Source: Carnobacterium pleistocenium FTR1 (lineage in GTDB: Bacteria > Bacillota > Bacilli > Lactobacillales > Carnobacteriaceae). Taken from it: 64,000 nucleotides of DNA. A program made the translations under genes and the position numbers. This document shows positions 1 to 8,748 of this stretch, in pieces (position 1 is the stretch's first letter; each line of letters starts with the position of its first letter). The stretch covers positions 1,426,001 to 1,490,000 of the forward strand of contig NZ_JQLQ01000002.1 in NCBI RefSeq assembly GCF_000744285.1, read 5' to 3'. The notes under the pieces are model-generated. The model was not told where the DNA came from and did no database searches. It was given only the letters and a program-made list of their open reading frames with translations.

Positions 1-328
1 TTACAAAGTTGCTAATCTGCCTCTTCTACCAGAAGCACACATTCCTGAACAAATTTTTCAAGTAGATCCTAAAAAAATAGTTGGTTTAACAAGTGATAGA
101 AAAGCGCTAAATTCTATTCGTCGAGAACGAATGTTAACTTACGGAATGAATCCTGATACAGAATATTCTAAGTTAGACCGAATTGACAGAGAATTGACTT
201 TTGCAAAAGACTTGTATGAAAAATTAAATTGTTTAGTGATCAACGTTTCAAACAAATCGATTGAAGAGACAGCCGCAATTATTATTAATACCCTCCAAAT
301 AGAACACAAGCATCATGAGCAAAACTGA
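1..328 (+). CDS. Pyruvate,phosphate dikinase/PEP synthase regulatory protein (DUF299), 3' part
   Basis: The reading frame is open from base 2 and stops with TGA at 326-328, so about 108 C-terminal residues are seen; the 5' part lies outside the window. The segment reads through LPLLPEAHIPEQIF, then VDPKKIVGLTSD and RRERM, which match my memory of the C-terminal half of the PpsR/DUF299 kinase-pyrophosphorylase family. These enzymes switch PPDK or PEP synthase on and off by ADP-dependent phosphorylation and phosphate-dependent dephosphorylation of a threonine. The nucleotide-binding P-loop is in the missing half, so activity cannot be judged. A terminator follows directly and the next gene is convergent. 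Confidence 0.8.
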   Translation, partial: YKVANLPLLPEAHIPEQIFQVDPKKIVGLTSDRKALNSIRRERMLTYGMNPDTEYSKLDRIDRELTFAKDLYEKLNCLVINVSNKSIEETAAIIINTLQIEHKHHEQN

Positions 329-360
329 TGTCTATAAACTAAAGCACTATCTTCAAAATA

Positions 361-405
361 AAGAGATTAAATCAAGGAATTCAACCCTCGATTTAATCTC
401 TTTTT
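361..405 (+). terminator. Rho-independent terminator after the DUF299 gene
   Basis: A 12-bp perfect stem (AGAGATTAAATC at 362-373 with its complement at 390-401) encloses a 16-nt loop and runs into a T tract. It separates the plus-strand DUF299 gene from the convergent TPM gene. A wider inverted repeat, CTAAAGCACT (339-348) and AGTGCTTTAG (439-448), brackets it. Confidence 0.85.
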
Positions 406-468
406 AATTTTGTCATCTTTCAGATGAAACGATTGAGAAGTGCTTTAGTTCAACTAAGGAATCTGACT

Positions 469-1299
469 TTAGAACCCTCGACTTGATCCGCCACCACCGG
501 ATCCACCGCCGCCTCCGAAGCCGCCTCCGCCTCCGCCGCCAAAGCCACCGCCGCCAAAACCGCCGCCGCCACGGCTTCCGCCGTACATGCCAAGCAATAA
601 AGGCCACAAGCTACCTCCTCGTCTTCCTCTTCCACCACCAGATCCGCCGCCAAAAAAGATACTAGCAATAAAGAAGACTAAAACTACGATTAGAATAGCT
701 GGAAAACCACCATCTCCATCATCCTCATAGTCAGTTGGGTCTACAGTATAACCTGAAAAAATCGTGTCATTATCGTACTGATACTCTTCATTAACTTTTA
801 CGGCTGTTTCAGTAAAGATACTTTTCAATGCTGTATCGTAATCATCATTTGATAAGGCATCAATATTCCGATCTAAGATAGCTCCAGTCCCGCTATCCGT
901 CAAGGCACCTTCTAAACCATAACCAATTTCAAAACGAATTTCCCGCTCTTCAGCAGATAAAAGAATCAAGACTCCATTATCCAAATCGGAACTTCCAATT
1001 TCCCATTTTTCAAATAACTCTACAGTGTACTCTTCGATCGTAACACCCTGTAAGCTATCTACAGTAGCCACAACTACTTGTGGTTGCTCATTGGTATCTT
1101 CGTAATGCTTATTGACATCAATGATAAATTGTTCTGTCTCATCAGAAAGTAAATTTGCTTCATCATAGACATAAAATTCGTTAGAAGCTTCTGGATAATC
1201 GACTGCTGCCTCAACAGATAGAGGGAAAATAATCAAAAGCAATAAACCAAAAGAAAGAGCCAATAAACGTAAAACTGAAAATCGATTCACTTTTTCCAC
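469..1299 (-). CDS. TPM-domain membrane protein with Gly-rich tail (YgcG-like)
   Basis: A 276-residue protein with an N-terminal signal or anchor segment, a TPM (phosphatase-like, PF04536-type) domain opening at FYVYDEANLLSD and containing DNGVLILLSAEEREIRFEIGYGLEG-type sequence split over that region, a second hydrophobic segment, and a tail of almost pure Gly/Ser/Phe. I chose GTG at 1299 because a strong AAGGAGGG (1307-1314) sits 7 nt upstream; an ATG at 1353 would overlap lemA and has no such site. It lies just downstream of lemA, the usual LemA-TPM pairing, which suggests a joint envelope role. The function is not established. The Gly-rich tail resembles that of many YgcG proteins and may be disordered. 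Confidence 0.85.
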   Translation of the reverse strand: MEKVNRFSVLRLLALSFGLLLLIIFPLSVEAAVDYPEASNEFYVYDEANLLSDETEQFIIDVNKHYEDTNEQPQVVVATVDSLQGVTIEEYTVELFEKWEIGSSDLDNGVLILLSAEEREIRFEIGYGLEGALTDSGTGAILDRNIDALSNDDYDTALKSIFTETAVKVNEEYQYDNDTIFSGYTVDPTDYEDDGDGGFPAILIVVLVFFIASIFFGGGSGGGRGRRGGSLWPLLLGMYGGSRGGGGFGGGGFGGGGGGGFGGGGGSGGGGSSRGF

Positions 1300-1333
1300 T
1301 GATTTCCCTCCTTGTGTATTAGATGTAATCAGC

Positions 1334-1921
1334 TTATTCCTCATTGTTATCAAAATCTACTTCTGGCGCTATTTCAGCACCTTCAACTGCTTCAAAGTAA
1401 GGTTTTTCTGAGAATCCAGTTATTCCGGCTATAATAGATCCAGGGAAACGGTTTACACGGTTGTTGTACCCTTGTACTGTCTCATTGTATCGTTGTCTTT
1501 CAACTGCGATACGATTTTCTGTGCCTGCTAATTCATCCATTAACGCCGTTACGTTTTCGTTGGATGTTAATTCTGGATAACTTTCAACAACAACTAATAA
1601 ACGAGATAAAGCTGAGTTCATTTCATTATTAGCTTCTACTTCTTCTTCCATGGAACCTGCACCGCTTAGTGAAGCACGGGCATCTGCAATCGCTGAAAAT
1701 ACTTCTTGTTCTTGGTCCATTGCTCCTTGAACTGAATTGACTAAGTTCGGGATCAGATCATTCCTACGTTGCAATTGCGATTCAACTTGTGACCAAGCAA
1801 GATTCACATTACTTTCTTCTTGAATCAATCTGTTGTATGAACTAATTAAGGGAACTGCAATAATTAATACAGCTATAATAATCCCAATGATTATTTTTGT
1901 ACCACTTTTCATGTTTTTCAT
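1334..1921 (-). CDS. lemA: LemA family protein
   Basis: A 195-residue protein with one N-terminal transmembrane helix (residues about 9-27) followed by a helical LemA domain; SYNRLIQEESNVNLAWSQVE and RRNDLIPNLVN are hallmark LemA sequence. The charged C-terminus ends in acidic residues. LemA proteins are membrane anchored with a short outside N-terminus and a cytoplasmic helical bundle; their biochemical job is unknown. The gene overlaps the upstream alternative start of the TPM gene and is separated from the GTG start I prefer by 34 nt, so the two are probably co-transcribed. A site with AAGGATG precedes the ATG. Confidence 0.92.
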   Translation of the reverse strand: MKNMKSGTKIIIGIIIAVLIIAVPLISSYNRLIQEESNVNLAWSQVESQLQRRNDLIPNLVNSVQGAMDQEQEVFSAIADARASLSGAGSMEEEVEANNEMNSALSRLLVVVESYPELTSNENVTALMDELAGTENRIAVERQRYNETVQGYNNRVNRFPGSIIAGITGFSEKPYFEAVEGAEIAPEVDFDNNEE

Positions 1922-2081
1922 GTGTCATCCTTCTTTCTTAATTTATTCTAATGCAATTAGTATACTTTATTTCATTAATTAGCACATCCGTCTAAAGGAT
2001 GAAAACTTTAGCTTTTCAACTCTTTATTAACTCAATTATGACATAAAACTCGAGTTATAGGAAATGATAAAAACAAGTAAA

Positions 2082-2114
2082 AGGAGAGAAAGAAAAACAG
2101 CTTCTTTTTCTCCT
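2082..2114 (-). terminator. Terminator downstream of nfo
   Basis: A 13-bp stem (2082-2094 with 2102-2114, one G-T pair) closes a 7-nt loop. Read on the minus strand it is followed by a T-rich run, and it lies 19 nt past the nfo stop codon. Confidence 0.75.
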
Positions 2115-2132
2115 ACACGATTATTTTTTATA

Positions 2133-3035
2133 TTAGTAACCTACCTGATTCAAGATATCTTCGAGTAGATTTGGATTAAAAGTTTGTTCTTTTAACATTT
2201 TAATTTCATAACCATAAGGCGCTTTTTTATCTTTCTTGTCTTCTCCTACATACGGAGTTTCTAATATCTTAGGTAAGGCTGTTAATTGAGGATGATGGAC
2301 AACTTTATTTAAAGCGTCAAACCCAATTGTTCCAAAACCAATATTCGCATGGCGATCTTTATGACTACCTTGCAAGTTTTTTGAATCATTCACATGGATC
2401 ACTTTAAGACGGTCCAATCCTATGATCTTATCAAACTCATTCAAGATGCCATCAAAATCTTCTTTCATATTATAACCAGCATCGTTTATATGACAAGTAT
2501 CCATCGTTACAGATAGTTTATCATTTAAGGTTACTCCCTCAATGATTTTTGCAATTTCTTCAAAGCTTCGTCCAATTTCAGTTCCCTTACCAGCCATAGT
2601 TTCTAAGGCAATTTGTGCTAATTGATCTTTATGAAGCACTTCATTCAACCCTTTTACGATGTTAGCAATCGCAGCATCTGCTCCAGCGCCAACATGTGCT
2701 CCTGGATGCAATGTGATTTGTCTTGCACCTAGCGCTTCTGCTCTGACAATTTCAGCCCTTAAAAATTCGATTGCAAAAGAAAAGTTTTCAGGTTTGACTG
2801 TATTTCCTAAATTGATAATATAAGGAGCATGAACAACCATATGTGATAAATTATTTTTCTCCATGAATGATGTACCTTGAGGAATATTCATATCTTCAAC
2901 TAATTTACGTCTTGTATTTTGTGGGGCTCCAGTGTATATCATAAATGTTTCAGCATTGTAACTGGCAGCATCTTCCGCAGAACCTAGCAACATTTTTTTT
3001 CCACCCATTGAAACGTGCGAACCTAATAAAACCAT
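2133..3035 (-). CDS. nfo: Deoxyribonuclease IV (AP endonuclease)
   Basis: A 300-residue TIM-barrel enzyme of the Nfo/AP endonuclease 2 family, which cuts the DNA backbone 5' of abasic sites in base excision repair using three metal ions. Signature segments are [12 protein letters not shown] at the N-terminus, the LHPGAHVG metal motif, ALETMAGKG, the [11 protein letters not shown] motif, IHVNDSKN and [12 protein letters not shown] near the end, so all His/Asp/Glu metal ligands appear present. Length is normal for the Firmicutes form. The ATG is preceded by TAGGAG. The gene follows sppA-RDD in the same direction with an 86-nt gap; co-transcription is possible. Confidence 0.96.
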   Translation of the reverse strand: MVLLGSHVSMGGKKMLLGSAEDAASYNAETFMIYTGAPQNTRRKLVEDMNIPQGTSFMEKNNLSHMVVHAPYIINLGNTVKPENFSFAIEFLRAEIVRAEALGARQITLHPGAHVGAGADAAIANIVKGLNEVLHKDQLAQIALETMAGKGTEIGRSFEEIAKIIEGVTLNDKLSVTMDTCHINDAGYNMKEDFDGILNEFDKIIGLDRLKVIHVNDSKNLQGSHKDRHANIGFGTIGFDALNKVVHHPQLTALPKILETPYVGEDKKDKKAPYGYEIKMLKEQTFNPNLLEDILNQVGY

Positions 3036-3121
3036 CTTTTTTCTCCTACTCTTAACCGTATTTCTTTTTATTCTAATCTAATTGATTTAAAAGAACAACC
3101 TAGATTCAGCTCATTTATTTT

Positions 3122-3898
3122 CTATTGTTCTTTTAGAGAAAGCTCACTTGCCCGAATCAAATTTTCTGAAACAACGGATGTATCACTGAAGAAATCAGCT
3201 AAATGCTGTTTTTCATGAGTGAACAGTACCATTAAATAAATAAAGGGGAATGTTTTCAGAATATAGCGGCCAAAGCATTCACGAATTAGTACCGTTCCCC
3301 AACTTAACGTTTCTTCTTTAAAACTGATTACGCGAATTCCAAAAATTATTTTTCCAATTGTTTGTCCATTTGTCAGTTTTGTTAAGACAACAAAATAAAG
3401 AAGATATACACCTAACTTGCTTAATGAAAAAGCTGAGAATGATTCCTCACTAAGTGGATAACGCAATACTAAAAATAGCGATTGAACAATTAATCGATTT
3501 ATACTCCAGATAACAAGCACATCAATCGAAAAAGCAAACACTCGCAGCCAAAAGCCTACATAAAAAAATGAAGGGAAATTGTGAAACGGTTTTTGCTGAC
3601 GCTCTTCTTCTTTTTGTTTTTCTTGCCAATACTTTCTTCGAGCATCTCTAAGATTTTGTGGACTTGTTGGTTTTTCCTCTTTAATTTTTGTTTCCTCTAA
3701 AGAAGATTTAAAATCACTCTTATCTGAAAAAATTGGTTCATTCTTTTTTTCTGCTAGTTTCTTTAAACGTTTTACTTTTTCAATTTCCGCTTCTTCAATC
3801 GCTAATGTTTTTTTAAATTCATTTAAGTCTATTTCTTTTGTGTCGTCTTTTTTTGGTTGTACCGTTTTTTGTTCATTCTCTTCAGGAGTTTTAGTCAT
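3122..3898 (-). CDS. RDD family membrane protein with long charged N-terminus
   Basis: 258 residues. The first 110 or so are highly charged and rich in Lys/Glu, predicted coiled coil or disordered. The C-terminal half is an RDD domain: the first helix carries the Arg and Asp typical of the family (FWLRVFAFSIDVLVIW), followed by a second helix (GVYLLYFVVLTKL) and the NGQTIGKIIFGIRV motif. The gene starts one nucleotide after the sppA stop, with its GGAGG inside the sppA end, so the two are tightly coupled. RDD proteins are often linked with ion transport or membrane stress, but the role here is not known. The acidic-basic N-terminal extension is unusual for the family. Confidence 0.85.
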   Translation of the reverse strand: MTKTPEENEQKTVQPKKDDTKEIDLNEFKKTLAIEEAEIEKVKRLKKLAEKKNEPIFSDKSDFKSSLEETKIKEEKPTSPQNLRDARRKYWQEKQKEEERQQKPFHNFPSFFYVGFWLRVFAFSIDVLVIWSINRLIVQSLFLVLRYPLSEESFSAFSLSKLGVYLLYFVVLTKLTNGQTIGKIIFGIRVISFKEETLSWGTVLIRECFGRYILKTFPFIYLMVLFTHEKQHLADFFSDTSVVSENLIRASELSLKEQ

Positions 3899-3899
3899 G

Positions 3900-4937
3900 T
3901 TATTGGCCTCCGTAATAGTACATCATCTTTGGAGAATCCGCTGTTCCGATCACAGACATTAATTTTTCTATCTCTGACTCTGCTGTTCCACCTGTTTGAA
4001 ACAGGTTACTTGCTGTTGCACTAAATAAAGAGGCAAAAGATAAAGAAGGATTTTGGTAACTGAAAATCTCTGCATCTTTTAAATCATAGTCTTCTTGAAT
4101 CGCTTCAAGAGCGTCTTCTTGGTACCCAATCTCATCAACTAACCCGTTTTCAACGGCTTGAGCTCCATCATAAATACGACCGTCAGCTAAATTCCTGACC
4201 ACATCTTCTTCCATGCCGCGTCCTTCGACAATGATCTCTACAAATCGATTATACGAAGTATCTACCATAGTTTGCAAAATGGCTTCATCTTCTTCAGTCA
4301 TTGCACGAGTTGTAGAACCGATATCTTTAAATTCGCCACTTTTAATCGTCGTGTCATCCACACCGATTTTTTCAAATAATTCAGTGAAATTGGTTCCAGA
4401 CATAATGACCCCGATTGATCCGGTTAATGTTTCTTCAGAAGCAAATATTTTTTCTGCTGAAGCGGAAATATAATACCCTCCACTAGCAGCCATACTGCCC
4501 ATAGAAACATAGATGGGTATTTCTGTTTCTTGTTGAATAGCACTCAATTTGTCTTTGATTTGAGCACTCTCATACGTTCCGCCACCTGGAGAATTAACCG
4601 ATAGAATAATGCCTTTGATTGTATCATCAACTAAAATTTGCTCTAATTGTTGTAAAAAGCCAGCATGATCGTACGCTGAATCTCCAGTCAAACTAGTTGT
4701 TTGTCCACTTAAAATAGTCCCATCTACAGATAAAACAGCAATTCGGTTTGAACTATCCCCAGCTGTTACTAGGTTTTCTTCTAAAGTAGTTGTGCCCAGT
4801 AAGCCCATAAGACTATCGCTTACTGATTCCGTAGTTTCTTGCTTTTGTACCATATAAGAAAAATAATTACTGAAAAATAGTGAGAAAATAAAAATACCAA
4901 GCGCAACCCCTATTGCAGACCATCTTTTTGCATTCAT
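3900..4937 (-). CDS. sppA: Signal peptide peptidase SppA
   Basis: A 345-residue member of peptidase family S49 of the short Gram-positive type. Residues about 7-28 form a membrane anchor; the protease domain lies outside the membrane and degrades cleaved signal peptides. The segment SVNSPGGG forms the oxyanion part, Ser152 in MAASGGYY is the expected nucleophile and Lys199 in the KSGEFKD motif the expected general base. The C-terminal region is longer than in minimal homologues. The downstream RDD gene begins one base past the stop, so the pair forms an operon. In Bacillus subtilis sppA also has a membrane-associated partner gene downstream (known for that species, not shown here). Confidence 0.94.
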   Translation of the reverse strand: MNAKRWSAIGVALGIFIFSLFFSNYFSYMVQKQETTESVSDSLMGLLGTTTLEENLVTAGDSSNRIAVLSVDGTILSGQTTSLTGDSAYDHAGFLQQLEQILVDDTIKGIILSVNSPGGGTYESAQIKDKLSAIQQETEIPIYVSMGSMAASGGYYISASAEKIFASEETLTGSIGVIMSGTNFTELFEKIGVDDTTIKSGEFKDIGSTTRAMTEEDEAILQTMVDTSYNRFVEIIVEGRGMEEDVVRNLADGRIYDGAQAVENGLVDEIGYQEDALEAIQEDYDLKDAEIFSYQNPSLSFASLFSATASNLFQTGGTAESEIEKLMSVIGTADSPKMMYYYGGQ

Positions 4938-5082
4938 ATGTAAACCCTCCTTGAATTTTCTTCCTTATTCTATTTTGACAAAATTGAATATGAATAACAA
5001 GTTATATTTCTATATTGTCTATTTTTTCCGGTAAAAAAATGATTTAACAAGTATTAGTGGCCCAATAAACAAAAAAACACAG

Positions 5083-5114
5083 AAAAATACGCAGGCAAAT
5101 CTAGTTTGCCTGCG
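5083..5114 (-). terminator. Terminator of the hisS-aspS operon
   Basis: A perfect 10-bp stem CGCAGGCAAA / TTTGCCTGCG (5090-5099, 5105-5114) with a short loop; on the minus strand it leads into a T-rich run. It lies 34 nt past the aspS stop. Confidence 0.88.
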
Positions 5115-5147
5115 CTCTTTACTGTCCAAAAAGGAGTCTTTTAAAGA

Positions 5148-6917
5148 CTAATCTTCAATTTTTGTTGTATGAATAGACAATTCACTTAGTTGTGCTTCAC
5201 TCACTAAACTAGGAGCTTCTGTTAATGGATCAGTCGCTCTTCCGTTTTTAGGAAACGCAATTACTTCACGAATATTTTCTTTGCCCGCAAGCAACATCGC
5301 AAAACGATCAAGTCCTAATGCAATTCCACCATGTGGCGGGAAACCATACTCTAACGCATCTAATAAGAAACCAAATTGTTCTTCGGCTTCTTCTTTTGAA
5401 AAGCCTAACGCTGCAAACATTTTTTCTTGTAAATCGCGTTTGTGGATTCTGATCGATCCTCCACCTAATTCATAGCCATTTAATATAATATCGTAGGCTT
5501 GAGCATACACTTTTCCAGGATCTGTTTCCAATAAATCGATATCGGATTCTTTTGGCATAGTGAATGGGTGATGTGCAGCGGTGTAACGCTCTGCTCCATC
5601 ATCATACTCCAATAATGGCCAGTCAACGATCCAAAGGAAGGCGTATACTGATTCATCAATTAGTTCTAACTCTTTACCTAACTTCGAACGCAAAGCTCCT
5701 AGTGAATCGTGGACAACTGATTTTTTATCTGCCACAAACAACAGTAAATCACCAGGTTTTGCTTCCATTTTTTCAATCAAGGCTTCTGAATCGTCTTTAA
5801 AGAATTTAGCGATTGGTCCTTTTACCCCATCTTCTTCAACTTTTAACCAAGCTAGGCCTTTTGCACCATAAACCGAAACAAATTCGCCTAATGCATCAAT
5901 ATCTTTGCGAGAATAGTTGCTTGCAGCTCCTTTAGCATTAATGGCCTTTACAGCTCCACCATTTTCAATTGCTCCACTAAAGACTTTGAAACTAGATTCC
6001 TTAACAAGTTCACTAACATCTACTAATTCCAATCCAAAACGGACATCTGGCTTGTCGCTACCGTAACGACTGATTGCTTCATCGTAGCCCATTTGTTGGA
6101 ACGGCAAAGTCAATTCAACACCTTTTGTATCTTTCAATACTTTGGCTAACAATTCTTCAGTAAACGATTGAATTTCTTCAGGTTCTAAAAAGCTCGTCTC
6201 GATATCGATTTGTGTAAACTCAGGTTGACGGTCTCCACGTAAATCTTCATCTCTAAAACAACGAACGATTTGATAATACCGGTCAAATCCAGCACCCATC
6301 AAGAGTTGTTTGAATAATTGTGGTGATTGAGGCAAGGCATAAAAATGACCTGGATGTACACGAGAGGGCACAAGATAATCTCTAGCGCCTTCTGGAGTTG
6401 ATTTTGTTAAATAAGGTGTTTCAGTATCAATAAATTCATGGTCATCTAAATAATGACGAATAGATTTTGTCATTTGATGACGTAAAATCATGTTTTGAGT
6501 CATTTCTGGACGTCTTAGATCCAAATAACGGTATTGCATTCTCTTATCATCTGATACTGCTACCCCATCTTCAATGTAAAAAGGCGTTGTTTTCGATGTG
6601 TTTAAAACGGTCACTTCATAGGCTTCTACTTCAAGCTCACCGGTTGCAATATTTTTGTTTACGACTGATCTATCTCGTTCAACAACTTTTCCTTTTACTT
6701 CAAGAACATACTCACTACGAATATCTTCAGCTTTAGCCAAAGCTTCTTTTGAAAAAGTGGGATTAAAAACGATTTGAACGATTCCTTCACGGTCACGTAA
6801 ATCAATAAAAATTAAATCCCCTAAGTCTCTTCTTTTTTGTACCCATCCTTTTAATACGATCTCTTGCCCTAATAAATCGCGCGAGATTTTCCCACAATAT
6901 TCTGTTCTTTTTCCCAA
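5148..6917 (-). CDS. aspS: Aspartate--tRNA ligase
   Basis: A 589-residue class II aminoacyl-tRNA synthetase of the bacterial AspRS type. The N-terminal OB-fold anticodon-binding domain ([25 protein letters not shown] region) is followed by the catalytic core: [11 protein letters not shown], motif 2 [16 protein letters not shown], a GAD insertion domain in the middle, and motif 3 [15 protein letters not shown]. The start is TTG with GGAG about 9 nt upstream. It lies 31 nt after hisS and shares its T-box leader. Whether it charges only tRNA-Asp or also tRNA-Asn cannot be told without knowing whether asnS and gatCAB exist elsewhere. Confidence 0.97.
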   Translation of the reverse strand: MGKRTEYCGKISRDLLGQEIVLKGWVQKRRDLGDLIFIDLRDREGIVQIVFNPTFSKEALAKAEDIRSEYVLEVKGKVVERDRSVVNKNIATGELEVEAYEVTVLNTSKTTPFYIEDGVAVSDDKRMQYRYLDLRRPEMTQNMILRHQMTKSIRHYLDDHEFIDTETPYLTKSTPEGARDYLVPSRVHPGHFYALPQSPQLFKQLLMGAGFDRYYQIVRCFRDEDLRGDRQPEFTQIDIETSFLEPEEIQSFTEELLAKVLKDTKGVELTLPFQQMGYDEAISRYGSDKPDVRFGLELVDVSELVKESSFKVFSGAIENGGAVKAINAKGAASNYSRKDIDALGEFVSVYGAKGLAWLKVEEDGVKGPIAKFFKDDSEALIEKMEAKPGDLLLFVADKKSVVHDSLGALRSKLGKELELIDESVYAFLWIVDWPLLEYDDGAERYTAAHHPFTMPKESDIDLLETDPGKVYAQAYDIILNGYELGGGSIRIHKRDLQEKMFAALGFSKEEAEEQFGFLLDALEYGFPPHGGIALGLDRFAMLLAGKENIREVIAFPKNGRATDPLTEAPSLVSEAQLSELSIHTTKIED

Positions 6918-6948
6918 TTATTCCAGCTCCTATCCTTAATCGTTCGTT

Positions 6949-8274
6949 TTAATCTTCTTTATTGAAAAAATCATTAAAAGCTGTCATATCTGCTATTTTT
7001 AGATTAAATAATTTTTCGAAATCTTTGTAGATCTCTGCTAATGAAACACTTGATTCTTTTCCAGTTTTCATCACTTTAAAATTTGCTTCTTTTCTTTCTA
7101 ATTCTGCATCACCTAAAGTAATGACCACTTTAGCCTTTAATTTTGACGCTGTTTTAAATTGCCCTTTTATTTTACGGTTCATATAATCGCGGTCAGCAGA
7201 TAATCCTGCTCCACGAATCGCTTGAACAATTTTAAGCGATTCAAGGTTAGTTGCTTCCCCTAACCCAAGCACATAAACATCGACTTCATGCGTATCTGGT
7301 ATCTCAATTTCTTCTGCTTCTAGAGTCATCATTAAACGCTCTAACCCTAACGCAAAACCAAAACCAGGTGTAGCTGGTCCGCCAATTTCTTCTACTAATC
7401 CATCGTAACGTCCGCCAGCACAAATAGTTGTAATTGCGCCAAATCCTGGAGCATCACTCATAACTTCAAAAATCGTATGTGTGTAATAATCTAATCCTCT
7501 AACCATGTTAGGGTCTATTACAAAAGGAATGTTTAAAGCCGTTAACATCTCTTTAACAGATTCAAAATGTTCTTTTGAATCTACACTTAGATAATCTAAA
7601 ATAGATGGAGCCTTTTCTACGATTTCTTTATCTTTTTTATCTTTGCTGTCTAAAACACGTAAAGGATTTTTGTGCAGACGTGTTTGCGAATCTGAGCTTA
7701 GTTCGTCAAAATGAGGCTCTAAATAAGCAATAAGTGCTTCTCTATAAGCTAAACGACTTTCAGCATCACCTAATGAATTGATTACTAATGTCAATTTTTC
7801 TAATCCCAATTCTTCAAACAAGGCCATTGCAAGAGCCATTGCTTCTACATCTGTTGCAGGATTCGTACTGCCAAAAACCTCAACACCTAGTTGATGAAAT
7901 TGTCTCATCCTGCCACCTTGGGGACGTTCATAGCGGAACATTGGACCTTTGTAATACACTTTATACGGTTTATTGTGTTCTGGACCAAATAATTTGTTTT
8001 CAACAAATGCACGCACAACAGGAGCTGTTCCCTCTGGACGAAGCGATATATGCCGATTCCCTTTATCATAAAAATCATACATTTCTTTTGAAACGATATC
8101 GCTTGTTTCTCCTACTCCGCGAGAAAACAAATCATAACTTTCAAAAATAGGGGTTCTTATTTCCCCAAATTGATAGTCTGCTAATACCATCTTCAAAATT
8201 TCTTCAACGTATTGCCATTTTCTTGCTTCTTCTGGTAATAAATCAGCTGTTCCCTTAGGTTTTTGAATCGCCAT
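6949..8274 (-). CDS. hisS: Histidine--tRNA ligase
   Basis: A 441-residue class II synthetase. It opens [14 protein letters not shown]; motif 2 appears as [11 protein letters not shown] and the [21 protein letters not shown] segment; the histidine-binding motif is [11 protein letters not shown], and motif 3 is [13 protein letters not shown]. The C-terminal anticodon-binding domain runs from about residue 330. Length is a little above the usual 420-430 because of a short C-terminal tail. It is the first gene of a hisS-aspS operon behind a T-box leader, the standard arrangement in Bacilli. The ATG is preceded by AAGGAG. Confidence 0.97.
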   Translation of the reverse strand: MAIQKPKGTADLLPEEARKWQYVEEILKMVLADYQFGEIRTPIFESYDLFSRGVGETSDIVSKEMYDFYDKGNRHISLRPEGTAPVVRAFVENKLFGPEHNKPYKVYYKGPMFRYERPQGGRMRQFHQLGVEVFGSTNPATDVEAMALAMALFEELGLEKLTLVINSLGDAESRLAYREALIAYLEPHFDELSSDSQTRLHKNPLRVLDSKDKKDKEIVEKAPSILDYLSVDSKEHFESVKEMLTALNIPFVIDPNMVRGLDYYTHTIFEVMSDAPGFGAITTICAGGRYDGLVEEIGGPATPGFGFALGLERLMMTLEAEEIEIPDTHEVDVYVLGLGEATNLESLKIVQAIRGAGLSADRDYMNRKIKGQFKTASKLKAKVVITLGDAELERKEANFKVMKTGKESSVSLAEIYKDFEKLFNLKIADMTAFNDFFNKED

Positions 8275-8321
8275 TCCTCAACACTCCTTATTTTCTACAA
8301 TTGAAATTTATAAAAAAACGC

Positions 8322-8560
8322 AAAAAAAGTCCTTATTCTGAATAGAATAAGGACGAATGAATTTTCACTATACGTGGTACCACCTTTATTTGAAAGCTAA
8401 GCTTTCCTCAACGATTAACGCTCGTAACGTAGCAGCTTTTCACTGCTAACCCTCAAGAATGTCTTTCAGTTTATTCTACGGGAATTTCTTTCAGCCAAAG
8501 GAAATTCTCTCTATTCACACGCTAGAACTACTTACTTTTTCTTTCATTGGGTATTTCATA
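8322..8560 (-). promoter_or_regulatory. T-box riboswitch leader of hisS-aspS
   Basis: Read on the minus strand the leader contains the T-box sequence AAGGTGGTACCACG (8373-8386), which base pairs with the uncharged tRNA acceptor end. It is followed by an intrinsic terminator with an 11-bp stem (8329-8339 with 8344-8354) and a run of seven T. Upstream lies a long stem I with a distal hairpin. The most likely specifier is GAC (Asp) at 8461-8463, inside GACATTC, followed by a purine as is typical; CAT (His) overlaps it by one base. Uncharged tRNA is expected to favour the antiterminator and read-through into both synthetase genes. The T-box itself is unmistakable; the specifier is inferred. Confidence 0.93.
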
Positions 8561-8570
8561 TAATAATACA

Positions 8571-8599
8571 ACACTACAAGAAAGTATAACCATTGTCAA
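8571..8599 (-). promoter_or_regulatory. Promoter for the T-box leader
   Basis: TTGACA (complement of 8594-8599) with a 17-bp spacer to TAGTGT (complement of 8571-8576). The -35 is perfect but the -10 is poor; the position just upstream of the T-box leader fits. Confidence 0.45.
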
Positions 8600-8666
8600 G
8601 ACTAGAAGAACTAAAAAGACTGGTTCTTTTGGTCACTAAAAAAAACAGAGGAATATTAGGATTTAA

Positions 8667-8696
8667 TTGCATATTAAAGCGTAACATTGTTATAAT
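8667..8696 (+). promoter_or_regulatory. Promoter for the SH3b amidase gene
   Basis: TTGCAT (8667-8672), 18-bp spacer, TATAAT (8691-8696), about 50 nt ahead of the coding start. It is divergent from the hisS leader promoter. Confidence 0.6.
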
Positions 8697-8748
8697 TAGA
8701 GAATACATATAATCTAACGTTGATTGCGTTTTCGCAATTAAGAAAGTA

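Noticed and set aside
413-668. Several frames of Arg-, Trp- or Ala-rich composition opposite or overlapping the TPM gene
   Set aside because: They are out-of-frame readings of its Gly-rich tail; no ribosome sites.
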